From assembly GCF_009909155.2 (NCBI RefSeq), contig NZ_JAAAPM020000004.1, positions 124,001-188,000 of the forward strand: a stretch of DNA of 64,000 nt, in the 5' to 3' direction. Below, one piece after another: positions 15,535 through 24,298 of the stretch (position 1 is its first letter; every line of letters starts with the position of its first letter). A program made the translations under genes and the position numbers. Origin of the DNA: Flavobacterium undicola. GTDB lineage: Bacteria; Bacteroidota; Bacteroidia; Flavobacteriales; Flavobacteriaceae. The notes under the pieces are model-generated. The model saw only the letters and a list, made by a program, of their open reading frames with translations, searched no databases and was not told the origin of the DNA.

Positions 15535-16619
15535 TTTGTTTCGTTTTCCAATGGTTCTAGTTTCAAATTCAAATGAACGCAGTATTTGTTATCCGTTTGA
15601 TTAATGGTTAATTGGTGTGCATTTGGATACAGAATATTCAATCTGTTTTTAATGTTTGTTAGTCCAATTCCAGAGTTGTTAGGGTCTTTTATTTGGTTTT
15701 CAATTCTATTTTCAATCCAAAAATCTAAGTTGTTATCTTCTATGCTAATTTTAATTTTTACATAGGTAGTTCCTTTATAATCGGTTCCGTATTTAAAAGC
15801 ATTTTCGATAAACGAAATCAGCAACATGGGTTCAATAGACTTGTTTCTGGTGTCGCCATGAATATTGATAAAAATATTTTCAATATTGTTTAATCGCAAC
15901 TTTTGTAAATCAATATAGTTTTTGATATAGTTGATTTCCTTTTCTAAAGATACCGCTTTATTGTCAGTTTCATAAAGCATGTAGCGCATCATTTCTGATA
16001 AGGTAACAATAGCATCTGGTACAAGGTCCGATTTTTTATAGGCCAAAGAATAAATGCTATTTAAAGCATTGAATAAAAAATGCGGATTAGTTTGTTTTCT
16101 TAAATAGTTTAATTCGGTTGCTGTTTTGCGCGTTTCAGAAATTAATTTGTTTTGTTGATTGGTGTAAAATTCTGAAAGTGTTTTAATTATTGTACTTATC
16201 GTAACGATAAATAAATAAAAAAGGGATGGGAAAAACTTGAAAAAAAAGGGTGGTTTTTTTAGAAATTTTTTCTCGGGGATGAATTCTTTTCCTGTTGCAT
16301 CAAATAGTTTTTGATGTGGGAAATTGTGAAATTCAGGAGTAAAATAAAAATTTTTAAGGCAGGTAAAAAAGGCAACTATAGAAAATATAATTCCCAGATA
16401 AGCGGCATATTTTTTTTGCAAAAGCAAATTGGGTACAAAATAAAAATAATTAGCATAAAATAATAAGATGCCGCCTGACCATTGTACGTAAAATTCGGCA
16501 TCTATACTGGTGAAATTTTGGTAAAATGGCAATAAGGAGGCAATTATTAAAAAGCACCAAATGATACTGTGTATCAGTATTTTGTTTGTATTGTTGTTTG
16601 TAATTCCCTCTAAGTTCAT
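15531..16619 (-). CDS. LytS/YehU-type sensor histidine kinase
   Basis: 362 residues: four hydrophobic N-terminal segments, two about 20-62, one about 72-92 and one about 128-150; then the His_kinase region with LRKQTNPHFLFNALNSIYS (phospho-acceptor His in NPHF) and a HATPase domain (MLLISFIENAFKYG, SGIGLTNIKNRL). This architecture pairs with LytTR regulators, as here. It begins immediately after the stop of the DUF4907 gene. No extracytoplasmic sensor domain is obvious, so it may sense through the membrane domain or through the co-encoded exported proteins. Confidence 0.92.
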   Translation of the reverse strand: MNLEGITNNNTNKILIHSIIWCFLIIASLLPFYQNFTSIDAEFYVQWSGGILLFYANYFYFVPNLLLQKKYAAYLGIIFSIVAFFTCLKNFYFTPEFHNFPHQKLFDATGKEFIPEKKFLKKPPFFFKFFPSLFYLFIVTISTIIKTLSEFYTNQQNKLISETRKTATELNYLRKQTNPHFLFNALNSIYSLAYKKSDLVPDAIVTLSEMMRYMLYETDNKAVSLEKEINYIKNYIDLQKLRLNNIENIFINIHGDTRNKSIEPMLLISFIENAFKYGTDYKGTTYVKIKISIEDNNLDFWIENRIENQIKDPNNSGIGLTNIKNRLNILYPNAHQLTINQTDNKYCVHLNLKLEPLENETK

Positions 16620-16985
16620 CTAGATTTTAATTGACAATAAAATTAAATCTTTTTTTGTAATAGTAGGCGATGTTTTGTGTTTCAATTTGTCTAAAACTAA
16701 TTTGCCTACTTTTAGTGCTTCCTCTTCGCTTTCAAATGATTTTTGATTCGGAATTACCGGTATTATAGATTGTTTTATAATGATTTTGTCATCGTTTTTA
16801 ATCGTATATCCCCAGCCAGTTGGTGTTTTTATAGATTCTAAATTGAAGTCCTGCTTCTTGTTGCAAGAAAAAATAAGCCATAGAAAACTGAGTAATAACA
16901 GTTTTTTTGTAGTGCTTAATAAAAAATTCTTCTGGATGTTAGTCCAGAAGAATAAATTAGGTTTTGTATTAATTGTCATCGTCAT
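16620..16985 (-). CDS. DUF4907-family lipoprotein
   Basis: 121 residues as drawn. The DUF4907 features are GWGYTIKNDDKIIIKQSIIPVIP and FESEEEALKVGKLVLDKL. A lipobox (LIFSCNK, Cys41) follows a signal peptide that starts only at about residue 27, so the first 25 residues are unusual. They are encoded across a hairpin with a T-run (16921-16953) that looks like a terminator of the kelch gene. No ATG exists between the hairpin and the signal peptide. The family is exported and of unknown role, commonly linked to two-component genes in Bacteroidota. Confidence 0.7.
   Translation of the reverse strand: MTMTINTKPNLFFWTNIQKNFLLSTTKKLLLLSFLWLIFSCNKKQDFNLESIKTPTGWGYTIKNDDKIIIKQSIIPVIPNQKSFESEEEALKVGKLVLDKLKHKTSPTITKKDLILLSIKI
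16921..16953 (-). terminator. Terminator-like hairpin after the kelch gene, inside the DUF4907 5' end
   Basis: An 11-bp perfect stem (16926-16936 / 16943-16953) with a 6-base loop is followed, in the minus direction, by a run of T's at 16926-16921. It lies 16 bp after the kelch stop codon and within the 5' coding part of the DUF4907 gene as annotated. It may attenuate expression of the downstream kinase and regulator. Confidence 0.65.
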
Positions 16986-17973
16986 TTTGTTCTTCTAATG
17001 GTTTAAATTCCCAAGCATCATCATAATAGGAAGAGCCTGATCTGCCGAGTAATACAAATCCTCTTTGGTTGATTGAAAAACCTATAGCATCTGTTCTTCC
17101 TGAACCTTCCAGAGCTGTTTTTTCTTTCCAAACATCGGTAGTAGGATTGTATTCCCAAATGGTTTTAGAGCTTTCTCCACAAGCAACATATCCTAATCCA
17201 TTTATTGAAAATGCTGATGCATTAGAACGAGTAATTGCATAATCGTCATTGTAAGTGTCATCGTCATCATCGTCTTGATCAATATCACGTTTTTTGATCC
17301 AGGTATCAGTACTTGGGTCAAACATCCAAAAATCAACCTGATAAGCTCCATTATTGACACCTGTTCCTAAGTAGGCTTTGTCATCAATAATAAAAACGGT
17401 AGCGTTGCGTCTTTTGTTTCCGCTAAAACCATTTACTTGTGACCAGGAATTTGAGTTAGCATTATATTGGTAAAAATCCTTTAGATAATTCCCATCGTAT
17501 CCTGTACCAAAATAAGCTTTTCCACCCACTTGAAATCCAACAGCCGAATAGCGTGCAGTACCGGTAAAATCAGCTTTTTGAGACCAGCTGTTTGTGTTTG
17601 GATTGTATTGGTAAAAATCCTTTAGTTTATTGGTTCCATCATATCCTAAACCGATGTATCCTTTTCCGTCTAATTCAAATCCGGATGCCGAACTTCTGGC
17701 AACACCTGTAAAATCAGCTTTTTGTTCCCAATAATCGCCATCTGAATTGTAAGCCCAAAGGTCTTTTAGATATTCGTCTCCTGTATATCCTGTAGCAACA
17801 TAAGCGTACGAACCAATCACGAAACTTGTTGCGCTTGATCTTGCAGGGCCGTCAAATGAAGATTTTTTAATCCAGTTACCTAACAACTCCTCATCGTCGT
17901 CATTGCTGCACCCCACAAATACTAATCCCATTAATAGCATGGTAATTATCGTTCTTCCTTTTAAAATAGTCAT
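16969..17973 (-). CDS. Kelch-repeat lipoprotein
   Basis: 334 residues with a lipoprotein signal (LVFVGCS, Cys22). Six or so kelch-like blades are visible as repeats of ARSSA..F..G..GY.G.GYDG...L.DFYQYNP.T..W.Q, for example at about 42-95, 92-145 and 140-195. An Asp-rich loop (DQDDDDDDTYNDDYA) lies at about 230-244. It probably forms a surface or periplasmic beta-propeller, substrate unknown. It overlaps the DUF4907 gene by 17 bp, and a barrel-protein gene precedes it by 15 bp. Confidence 0.8.
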   Translation of the reverse strand: MTILKGRTIITMLLMGLVFVGCSNDDDEELLGNWIKKSSFDGPARSSATSFVIGSYAYVATGYTGDEYLKDLWAYNSDGDYWEQKADFTGVARSSASGFELDGKGYIGLGYDGTNKLKDFYQYNPNTNSWSQKADFTGTARYSAVGFQVGGKAYFGTGYDGNYLKDFYQYNANSNSWSQVNGFSGNKRRNATVFIIDDKAYLGTGVNNGAYQVDFWMFDPSTDTWIKKRDIDQDDDDDDTYNDDYAITRSNASAFSINGLGYVACGESSKTIWEYNPTTDVWKEKTALEGSGRTDAIGFSINQRGFVLLGRSGSSYYDDAWEFKPLEEQNDDDN

Positions 17974-17988
17974 AATTTATTTTATTTG

Positions 17989-18837
17989 TTACTGTTTGTA
18001 TTTTATGCCAATGTTAAAGAGGTAACCATCATTAGCGTTGAAATTAAATTTTGTTGTTCCTCTATCGTTTGTTAATGTGTATTTTTTGTTAAAATCATAT
18101 CCTCCCTGAAAACTCATGAACCAGTTGCGATCAATATTTCTTTCATATTCTAATGCGGTTGTCATTTGAGAAAAACTCATTTTGGAAGCACTTAGATTCG
18201 TATTGATTGCCTTTGCCTGATCGAGATTGTAATATTCTCCACTGAAAGTATTTGTCAATCGGAAAGCGTTTCGTTCGTTATTTGAATAGCTAATGCTCGA
18301 ATTTGGGAATCCTATTTCAATTGCGGTACTAGTGTTTAGTTTACTATAAAAGGCAACTGTAGGAAGTACTTCTGCTTTCCCGAAAACGGTCATCCTTTTT
18401 ACTCCCAGACGAATAGTGTTGTTCTCGTTAAAGGCATATTTAATTCCGGTTCCACCAAGGATTGTAACGTCAGAAAATCCCAAACTCTTTTCAAAAGTAG
18501 CTACTGTTTTAAATTCGAAATCCAAATCCATTTTGTTATTGATTTGATGTACGAGTCCGAAGTTGTTTTCTATTCGATTGTATTTATTGTTGTTGTTCTC
18601 GGAATAATAATTTTTCAGGTTATAATTTAAACTTGTGTTTTTATAGCTAAGGCTATTGGTGATTTTGTTTTTCGAATCTAAATTTTCATCAAAAGAAAAG
18701 CCTATTCCGGTTTCGTTTTTGGTTATTTCTTTTGTCGGAATCGTTTTTAGATTCAATTCTAACGAATAGCTACTTTGAGCAGATATTTTAAGAATTGAAA
18801 TCATGAAAATTAGAGTTGTAAAATATTTTAACTTCAT
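17989..18837 (-). CDS. Predicted outer-membrane barrel protein
   Basis: 282 residues with a signal peptide (ends KISAQS). The mature part is built of alternating short amphipathic strands rich in Asn, Tyr, Thr and Lys (for example TNSLSYKNTSLNYNLKNYYS) and ends in LFNIGIKYK, fitting a small outer-membrane barrel. No specific family is recognised. It is the first gene of a minus-strand unit that continues through kelch, DUF4907, kinase and regulator genes. Confidence 0.65.
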   Translation of the reverse strand: MKLKYFTTLIFMISILKISAQSSYSLELNLKTIPTKEITKNETGIGFSFDENLDSKNKITNSLSYKNTSLNYNLKNYYSENNNNKYNRIENNFGLVHQINNKMDLDFEFKTVATFEKSLGFSDVTILGGTGIKYAFNENNTIRLGVKRMTVFGKAEVLPTVAFYSKLNTSTAIEIGFPNSSISYSNNERNAFRLTNTFSGEYYNLDQAKAINTNLSASKMSFSQMTTALEYERNIDRNWFMSFQGGYDFNKKYTLTNDRGTTKFNFNANDGYLFNIGIKYKQ

Positions 18838-19045
18838 TTATTTTTTTATTGCTTCAAAAGTAGACTCAATATCTATTTTAAAAAAAGAAGATATATAGAT
18901 GGCTGTTTTTAATAGACAAATCGGGATTTTCTTGGGTCGAATCAATTATAACAACACGGATTGATTCTGTAGCTTAAAAATGGTCTTTTATAGATGTAAA
19001 ATCCTTGGTTGTATATGTTGTTAGGCTTTGTGGATAGTGCTCTGC

Positions 19046-19053
19046 TATATTTG
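19046..19053 (+). promoter_or_regulatory. -7 promoter box before the DUF4270 gene
   Basis: TATATTTG matches the Bacteroidota -7 consensus exactly. The nearest TTG (19028-19030) is only 15 bp upstream, a little short. Initiation here would place the start codon at 19067 and exclude the upstream TTG at 19028. Confidence 0.5.
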
Positions 19054-19066
19054 TTCAAAAATTTTT

Positions 19067-20392
19067 ATGTATAGATTATTTATAGTATTGTTTTTTGGAG
19101 TTATGCTTACTTCGTGTAACTCTGATGTAGATGCAGGAGAATTTGTAGTAGGTTCTGATAATTTATCGGTGACTAATAAAGTAATACTAATCGATACTGC
19201 CACTGTTGAAGTTTCAACTATAAACTTTGATTCATTGGTTACTTCCGGGCAAAGTCGAATTCTTTTAGGGAATTATGAGGATCCTATTTTTGGGAAGGTA
19301 AATTCAGATAGTTATTTTCAGCTTTCGTCTTCTGGTTATAATTTGCAAACAACGAGTTCAGATACTGAGGGAGCTAATTATGTTTTTGACTCTATTCGAA
19401 TGGTTTTGGTACCGGATAGATATTATTATGGTGATACTACAAAAGTGCAATCGATAAGTATTCATCGTCTGTTGCAAAAGGTAAAATCAGATTCTGAAGA
19501 TGATACTAATTTTTATAACAATTCGAAATTTACCTATGATCCAGCAGCTTTAGGGACAGCTTCATTTGCACCTAAACCATTTACTCAGGATACTGTTTTT
19601 GTAGCAATAGATAATACGTTTGGAGAAGCCCTTTTTCAGAAATTAAAAAAGAGAGAAATAACTACTGAGGATGAATTTATAGAATATTTTAAAGGTTTGG
19701 TTATTCGATCTACTTCGGCAAATTCATCATGTGTTATGGGTTTTAATACAGCAGCAACATTGCAATTGTATTATTCGAAAAAAGTAACCGATTCTAAAAC
19801 ATCAATTTTAAAAGAGTTTACAATTACTGATGCCAGCAAGCAATTTAATAGAATTTCTTTAGATCGAACGGGAACAATACTGAAGGATTTACCTGGAACA
19901 ACCGAACGCTTATCGAGCAATTTAACCGAGAACAAATCTTTTATTCAATCCGGAACGGGATTAGCCTGTAGGATTGATTTTCCTAATATCAAACAATTGA
20001 AATACATTACTGAAAAAGGAGCTATTGTGGATGCTCAGTTAATTATTAGGCCTGTAAATAATAGCTATTCTAAAAGCTATCCTTTAGCCGATTCCTTGAG
20101 TGTGTATGTTGCTGATAAGTTAAACAGGTTGAGTGGTACGCTCAATTCGGCTTCGGGATCTCCTATTTATGCGGTGCTGAATAAGGATAATGACGAGTTT
20201 GATGAAAACATTGGTTACAGCATTCCATTAGGAACTTTTATACAAAAAGAAATGGTTAAAACCTCAGATTCTAAATCGGCGTTGATTTTAACGATTCCGA
20301 ATATTTCTAAAGCAGTTGATCGTTTGGTTTTGGGTAACCAGAAAAATGTGGGAAATAAAATTCAATTGAAAATTTACTATATCTCTTATTAG
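19067..20392 (+). CDS. DUF4270-family lipoprotein
   Basis: 441 residues from ATG 19067 (MYRLFIVLFFGVMLTSCNSD), a clear lipoprotein signal with lipobox LTSC. A longer reading from TTG 19028 would start inside the promoter. The IDTATVEVSTINFDSLVTSG and LLGNYEDPIFGKVNSDSYFQ segments are characteristic of DUF4270, large surface lipoproteins of Bacteroidota with no proven activity. The stop codon is directly followed by the ATG of the next barrel gene, so the two are probably co-translated. Confidence 0.85.
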   Translation: MYRLFIVLFFGVMLTSCNSDVDAGEFVVGSDNLSVTNKVILIDTATVEVSTINFDSLVTSGQSRILLGNYEDPIFGKVNSDSYFQLSSSGYNLQTTSSDTEGANYVFDSIRMVLVPDRYYYGDTTKVQSISIHRLLQKVKSDSEDDTNFYNNSKFTYDPAALGTASFAPKPFTQDTVFVAIDNTFGEALFQKLKKREITTEDEFIEYFKGLVIRSTSANSSCVMGFNTAATLQLYYSKKVTDSKTSILKEFTITDASKQFNRISLDRTGTILKDLPGTTERLSSNLTENKSFIQSGTGLACRIDFPNIKQLKYITEKGAIVDAQLIIRPVNNSYSKSYPLADSLSVYVADKLNRLSGTLNSASGSPIYAVLNKDNDEFDENIGYSIPLGTFIQKEMVKTSDSKSALILTIPNISKAVDRLVLGNQKNVGNKIQLKIYYISY

Positions 20393-21634
20393 ATGAAAAA
20401 TACAATCGCATTACTATTCTTTTTGATTTTAGTTTCTTTTAGCTCTTTTTCACAAAGTTTGTCCAGTTCTCCTTATTCTATATATGGTTTAGGAAGTTTA
20501 TATGATTCTGATTTTGGATCCCTTTCGGCTATTGGTTCTTCGGGAGTTGCCTTGCCGTCTAACCGATTTATAAATAATTTGAATCCTGCTTCTTTAGGAT
20601 TCATGTATCAAAATCACTTTTTGTTTGATGTAGGAGGAAAGGCTATTCAAACCTCATATCAGGATGTGTCGAAGAAAGAAAGTCGGAATAACGTACAGTT
20701 TTCGCATATAGCATTTGCTTTTCCATTAAGTACTAAATCGGCAGTTAGTGTTGCATTAAAGCCTTATTCAAGTGCCGGATTTAAAATATCAGATTACAAA
20801 TTACCTATTCAGGATAGTAATGAAGAGTATACTTTAAGTGCTACAGGCACTGGAGGTTTAAATAATTTTGATATTTCTTATGGTTATCGAATTGGAAAAA
20901 AAGTAGCATTAGGATTGACATCTTCGATTCTTTTTGGAAGTACGACTGACAATAGAGAATATGTTATTGCAAATTCAGTCACTACTATTGATAAAGAATC
21001 AAATTACAATGGAGTCCGACTTAATTTAGGTGGTCAATTTAAAGTAGATTCTACTTTTACTATTGGTGCCAATTTTAAATCGCCATCCAAAGTCAATGCT
21101 GCTAAAGTGCAATCGGTGATTACTTATAATGCCAATTTAGATGCTTCTAATACTATAGAGTCTCAAGCGAGTTCGGATGTTGATGATTATTTTTTACCAT
21201 TTGAATTTGCTGTTGGTATTAATAAGCAGTTTAAGAATAATTTGAGTGTGAGTATGGACTATGAAAAAGCTTTTTGGAAAAACACTGATCAGGCTGATAT
21301 GTATGGGAATTATTTGAATCAGGATAAATTTAAATTAGGTTTTTCGTATCGAAAGGAGAAAGATTTAAGAAGTTATTTTGATCGCATTCAGTTCTCCACG
21401 GGAATTAATTATGATACTGGTTTTCTTGAAATAGACAACAAAAGAATTGCAAATAAGGCGGTTTCTTTTGGGATTTCTTTGCCTATTGAAAATACTTTTT
21501 CAGCACTTAATATTTCCTATTCTTATGGACAAAAAGGGAGAATAAGTAATGGTTTGATAAAGGAAAATTATCACAAGATCTCTGTTAATTTGTCTTTAGA
21601 CGGGATTTGGTTTGTCAAAAGAAAATTCGAGTAA
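20393..21634 (+). CDS. Outer-membrane beta-barrel protein, FadL/OmpP1-like
   Basis: 413 residues with a signal peptide (ends SSFSQ). The N-terminus SPYSIYGLGSLYDSDFGSLSAIGSSGVALPS followed by NPASLGF, and the barrel strands through SYSYGQKGRISNG, resemble the flavobacterial OmpP1/FadL-like or PorV-like proteins. It starts at the base after the DUF4270 stop. The pairing is common in Flavobacteria, which suggests the barrel and the lipoprotein act together at the outer membrane; that link is inference. Confidence 0.75.
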   Translation: MKNTIALLFFLILVSFSSFSQSLSSSPYSIYGLGSLYDSDFGSLSAIGSSGVALPSNRFINNLNPASLGFMYQNHFLFDVGGKAIQTSYQDVSKKESRNNVQFSHIAFAFPLSTKSAVSVALKPYSSAGFKISDYKLPIQDSNEEYTLSATGTGGLNNFDISYGYRIGKKVALGLTSSILFGSTTDNREYVIANSVTTIDKESNYNGVRLNLGGQFKVDSTFTIGANFKSPSKVNAAKVQSVITYNANLDASNTIESQASSDVDDYFLPFEFAVGINKQFKNNLSVSMDYEKAFWKNTDQADMYGNYLNQDKFKLGFSYRKEKDLRSYFDRIQFSTGINYDTGFLEIDNKRIANKAVSFGISLPIENTFSALNISYSYGQKGRISNGLIKENYHKISVNLSLDGIWFVKRKFE

Positions 21635-22408
21635 TTAAAAATCTTTTTCTTGTACAACATAATCATTCCCTATAATGTTTTGTAAAACACCAGGGTTTGT
21701 ATTTGTGTAAAAAATGGGCTTGTTGTTATTATCTTGATTAAAGCCGATTTCATGTAATATGTTTTGCGTTTGTCTTGCCACGGCCAAACCAGAATCGATT
21801 ATCTGAATATGATCGGGGATGATTTTTCTTATTTGAGGGATAAGATACGGATAATGACTGCAGCCCAGTACAAGAAAATCAATGTTGGCTTCAATCATAG
21901 GCTTCAAATAGGAGTGAAGCAATTGCGTCATTTCCGCTGATTCGATTTGACCATTTTCAATTAATTCAACTAATCCGTAGCCTATTTGTTCTATGATTTT
22001 AGTGTGATAGAACATTTCGGTAGTTTTGTTAAACAGCTCGCTATTCAAGGTTCCTTTAGTAGCCAGAATGCCTATAACTTGTGTTTTTGAGTGTATTGCG
22101 GCGGGTTTTATGGCTGGTTCAATTCCTATGAAGGGAACGTCATATTTCGCCCTCAATTCTCTTATGGCATTGGTAGTTGCCGTGTTGCATGCCACGACAA
22201 TGAGTTTGCAATTCATGTTAAGTAGAAAATCAGTGTTTTTCATACTTAATCGAATGATCTCTTCTTTGGATTTTTCACCATAGGGAGCATTTTTACTATC
22301 AGCTAAATAAATGGTTTTTTCGTTGGGTAAGAGATTGTGAATCTCTTTCCAAATTGAAGTTCCTCCTATACCAGAGTCAAAAACACCTATGGGTTGCTTG
22401 TTATCCAT
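21635..22408 (-). CDS. murI: Glutamate racemase
   Basis: 257 residues. It makes D-glutamate for peptidoglycan. The two catalytic cysteines are Cys74 (VVACNTATTNA) and Cys183 (VLGCSHYPYL), and the N-terminal GVFDSGIGG and LADSKNAPYG motifs are intact. It sits downstream of the ompH/bamA block on the same strand but is separated from it by a strong terminator, so it is probably transcribed alone. Confidence 0.95.
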   Translation of the reverse strand: MDNKQPIGVFDSGIGGTSIWKEIHNLLPNEKTIYLADSKNAPYGEKSKEEIIRLSMKNTDFLLNMNCKLIVVACNTATTNAIRELRAKYDVPFIGIEPAIKPAAIHSKTQVIGILATKGTLNSELFNKTTEMFYHTKIIEQIGYGLVELIENGQIESAEMTQLLHSYLKPMIEANIDFLVLGCSHYPYLIPQIRKIIPDHIQIIDSGLAVARQTQNILHEIGFNQDNNNKPIFYTNTNPGVLQNIIGNDYVVQEKDF

Positions 22409-22456
22409 TGAAACAAATTTAAGGGGTATGGATTAATTTTCCTAAAAATAAGATAT

Positions 22457-22500
22457 AAAAAAACCGCTCGATTCTGTGTAGAAAAAAGAGCGGTTTTTTT
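22457..22500 (-). terminator. Terminator of the ompH/bamA operon
   Basis: A 13-base arm (22457-22469) pairs perfectly with 22488-22500; in the minus direction the stem GAGCGG ends in a run of seven T's. It separates ompH from murI. Confidence 0.9.
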
Positions 22501-22518
22501 GGTTTTATGAGTTTAGAA

Positions 22519-23019
22519 TTAGAATCCTAAGTCTTTTTTAACGTCAGCAGTTATGTTTGGACCATCAGCTAATAAAAGAGAAGAACCATCTAATACGTAT
22601 TGGAAACCTTTAGCTTTACCTACTTTTTGAATAGAAGCTCTTACTTTTTCCATTAATGGTTTTACGATATCAGATTCTTTTTGTTGTAATTCTTTTTGAG
22701 CGTTATCTCTAAAGTCAACAATTCTTTTTTGCATGTCTTGAACTTCTTTACCGCGTTCTCCATTTACAGCATCAGTTACTGTAGCTGATTCTCCTTCGTA
22801 TTTTTTCAATTTAGCTTGGTATTCTTCTACCATTTTTTTGTAATCTGCATCGTATGTTCCGCTTAATTTTTCTAATTGACTTTGAGCTTCTAGCATAGCA
22901 GGCATTTTTGCCATTATTTCACTTACATCTACATGGGCTGTCTTTGCTTGTGCATTGATAGTTTGATTTGCTCCTATAACGAATAGAGCGGCAATTAATA
23001 AAGTTTTAATTTGTTTCAT
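22519..23019 (-). CDS. OmpH/Skp periplasmic chaperone
   Basis: 166 residues with a signal peptide (ends TINAQ). The mature start KTAHVDVSEIMAKMPAMLEAQSQLEKL and the coiled-coil middle (about 45-125) with the final YVLDGSSLLLADG match the OmpH/Skp family, trimeric jellyfish-like holdases that carry outer-membrane proteins to BamA. It is the shorter of two adjacent paralogues and lies 26 bp after the longer one, downstream of bamA. Function by family is firm. Confidence 0.92.
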   Translation of the reverse strand: MKQIKTLLIAALFVIGANQTINAQAKTAHVDVSEIMAKMPAMLEAQSQLEKLSGTYDADYKKMVEEYQAKLKKYEGESATVTDAVNGERGKEVQDMQKRIVDFRDNAQKELQQKESDIVKPLMEKVRASIQKVGKAKGFQYVLDGSSLLLADGPNITADVKKDLGF

Positions 23020-23045
23020 TGGTTTTAAAATATTAAGTAATTAAT

Positions 23046-24263
23046 TTATTGTTTAAGTTTTTCTTCTTTAGCTCTTTTGATAGAGTCTCTTTGTTGAATA
23101 ATTTTTAATCTTCTTTGTTCTAATTCTTTTTTACGATCTTCAATAACCTTTTTTCTGTCTTCCAGCGTTTTTGCTTTTGCATCGGCTGCTTTTTGTTTGG
23201 CTAATTCCACTTCGGCTTGAGTGTCTGGAGTTGCCGCTTTTTGAACTTCTGTTTTAGCGGTATTTATACTCTCTGTTTTCTTAGCTGTTTCAGGAACAGT
23301 CTCATTTTTTTTAGCGGCTCTGTCATTAAGAATTTGTTGTCTTCTTTCTTCTAATGCTTTTTTACGATCTTCAATAATTTTGTTCCTGTCTTCAAGAGCT
23401 TTTGCTTTTGCATCGACTGCTTTTTGTCTTGCTAATTCTGCTTCTGTTTGAGTGTCTGGTGTTGCAACTTTTTGAACCTCTGTTTTAGTTGTTCCAGAAA
23501 CCGTGCCATTTTTTTTAGCAGCTCTATCGTCTAGAATTTTTTGTCTTCTTTCTTCGTATTCTTTTTTCTTTTGCTCTTGAGCCAGTTTTCGGTCTTCTAT
23601 TATTTTGTCTCTAGCCGCTTTTCTTTCGTCTAATGCTTTTTGCCTTTGTGCAAGCTCCGGATTGCTATCTATTGCATCTTCTTTGCTTTCTTTTTGCTGT
23701 TCCGCTGCCAATTCTTTTTTGCTCAGCTGTTCTCTTTTTTCTGTGCGATTAATTACTCTTAAAACCTGATCGCTAATATCAAATCGTTTATCAGCAAACA
23801 GCAAGGTTAAATCAGAGGATTTGTCAAAAATAAAATCGTATTTTTTTGCTTCGGCTATATCTTGAACTGCTGTGAATACTTGATCTTGTATTGGTTTTAC
23901 TAATAATGCTTTTTGACTCATTAGTAAACCATTTGGGCCAAATCTCTTTTGTTGTAAATCTAATAATTCGTTTTCAAGAAAGGTAATTTCGCTTTCTCGT
24001 TCTTCAATTAACGATTTTGTTAACAATGGTTTTTCGGCAGTAAGAGCCTCCTTAACTTTATTAATCTCTAATTTTTTTGTTTCTATTTCCTGTTTCCAGT
24101 TTTCTGCTTTCTGTTCTAGCAGAGTATTAGATTCGTTATAACTGGTTACATTTTGTAAAATGTACTCCATGTCAATATAACCTACTCTGTTTCCTCGAGC
24201 TTGCGAATGAAGGCTATTTACAGCTATCGTGGCTAAAAATAGAAATAAAAAATGTTTTCTCAT
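23046..24263 (-). CDS. OmpH/Skp-like protein with a long repetitive C-terminal extension
   Basis: 405 residues. Residues 1-175 form an ordinary signal peptide plus OmpH/Skp domain (RVGYIDMEYILQNV ... YDFIFDKSSDLTLLFAD). Residues about 195-405 are a highly charged, coiled-coil-like tail with three imperfect copies of KxxEDRxKxIEDRKKxxEERRQxILxDRAAKK, separated by Thr/Ala/Pro-containing linkers (TEVQK.ATPDTQ). This tail is absent from the usual 160-200-residue family members. It lies between bamA and the short ompH in one operon. The extension may lengthen the chaperone or bind peptidoglycan; that is speculation. Confidence 0.88.
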   Translation of the reverse strand: MRKHFLFLFLATIAVNSLHSQARGNRVGYIDMEYILQNVTSYNESNTLLEQKAENWKQEIETKKLEINKVKEALTAEKPLLTKSLIEERESEITFLENELLDLQQKRFGPNGLLMSQKALLVKPIQDQVFTAVQDIAEAKKYDFIFDKSSDLTLLFADKRFDISDQVLRVINRTEKREQLSKKELAAEQQKESKEDAIDSNPELAQRQKALDERKAARDKIIEDRKLAQEQKKKEYEERRQKILDDRAAKKNGTVSGTTKTEVQKVATPDTQTEAELARQKAVDAKAKALEDRNKIIEDRKKALEERRQQILNDRAAKKNETVPETAKKTESINTAKTEVQKAATPDTQAEVELAKQKAADAKAKTLEDRKKVIEDRKKELEQRRLKIIQQRDSIKRAKEEKLKQ

Positions 24264-24298
24264 AACTTATAGTATTAGAAAATCAGAGACCAATTTTT

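Noticed and set aside
19028-19066. TTG start for the DUF4270 gene
   Set aside because: It overlaps the promoter, and the lipoprotein signal begins properly at ATG 19067.
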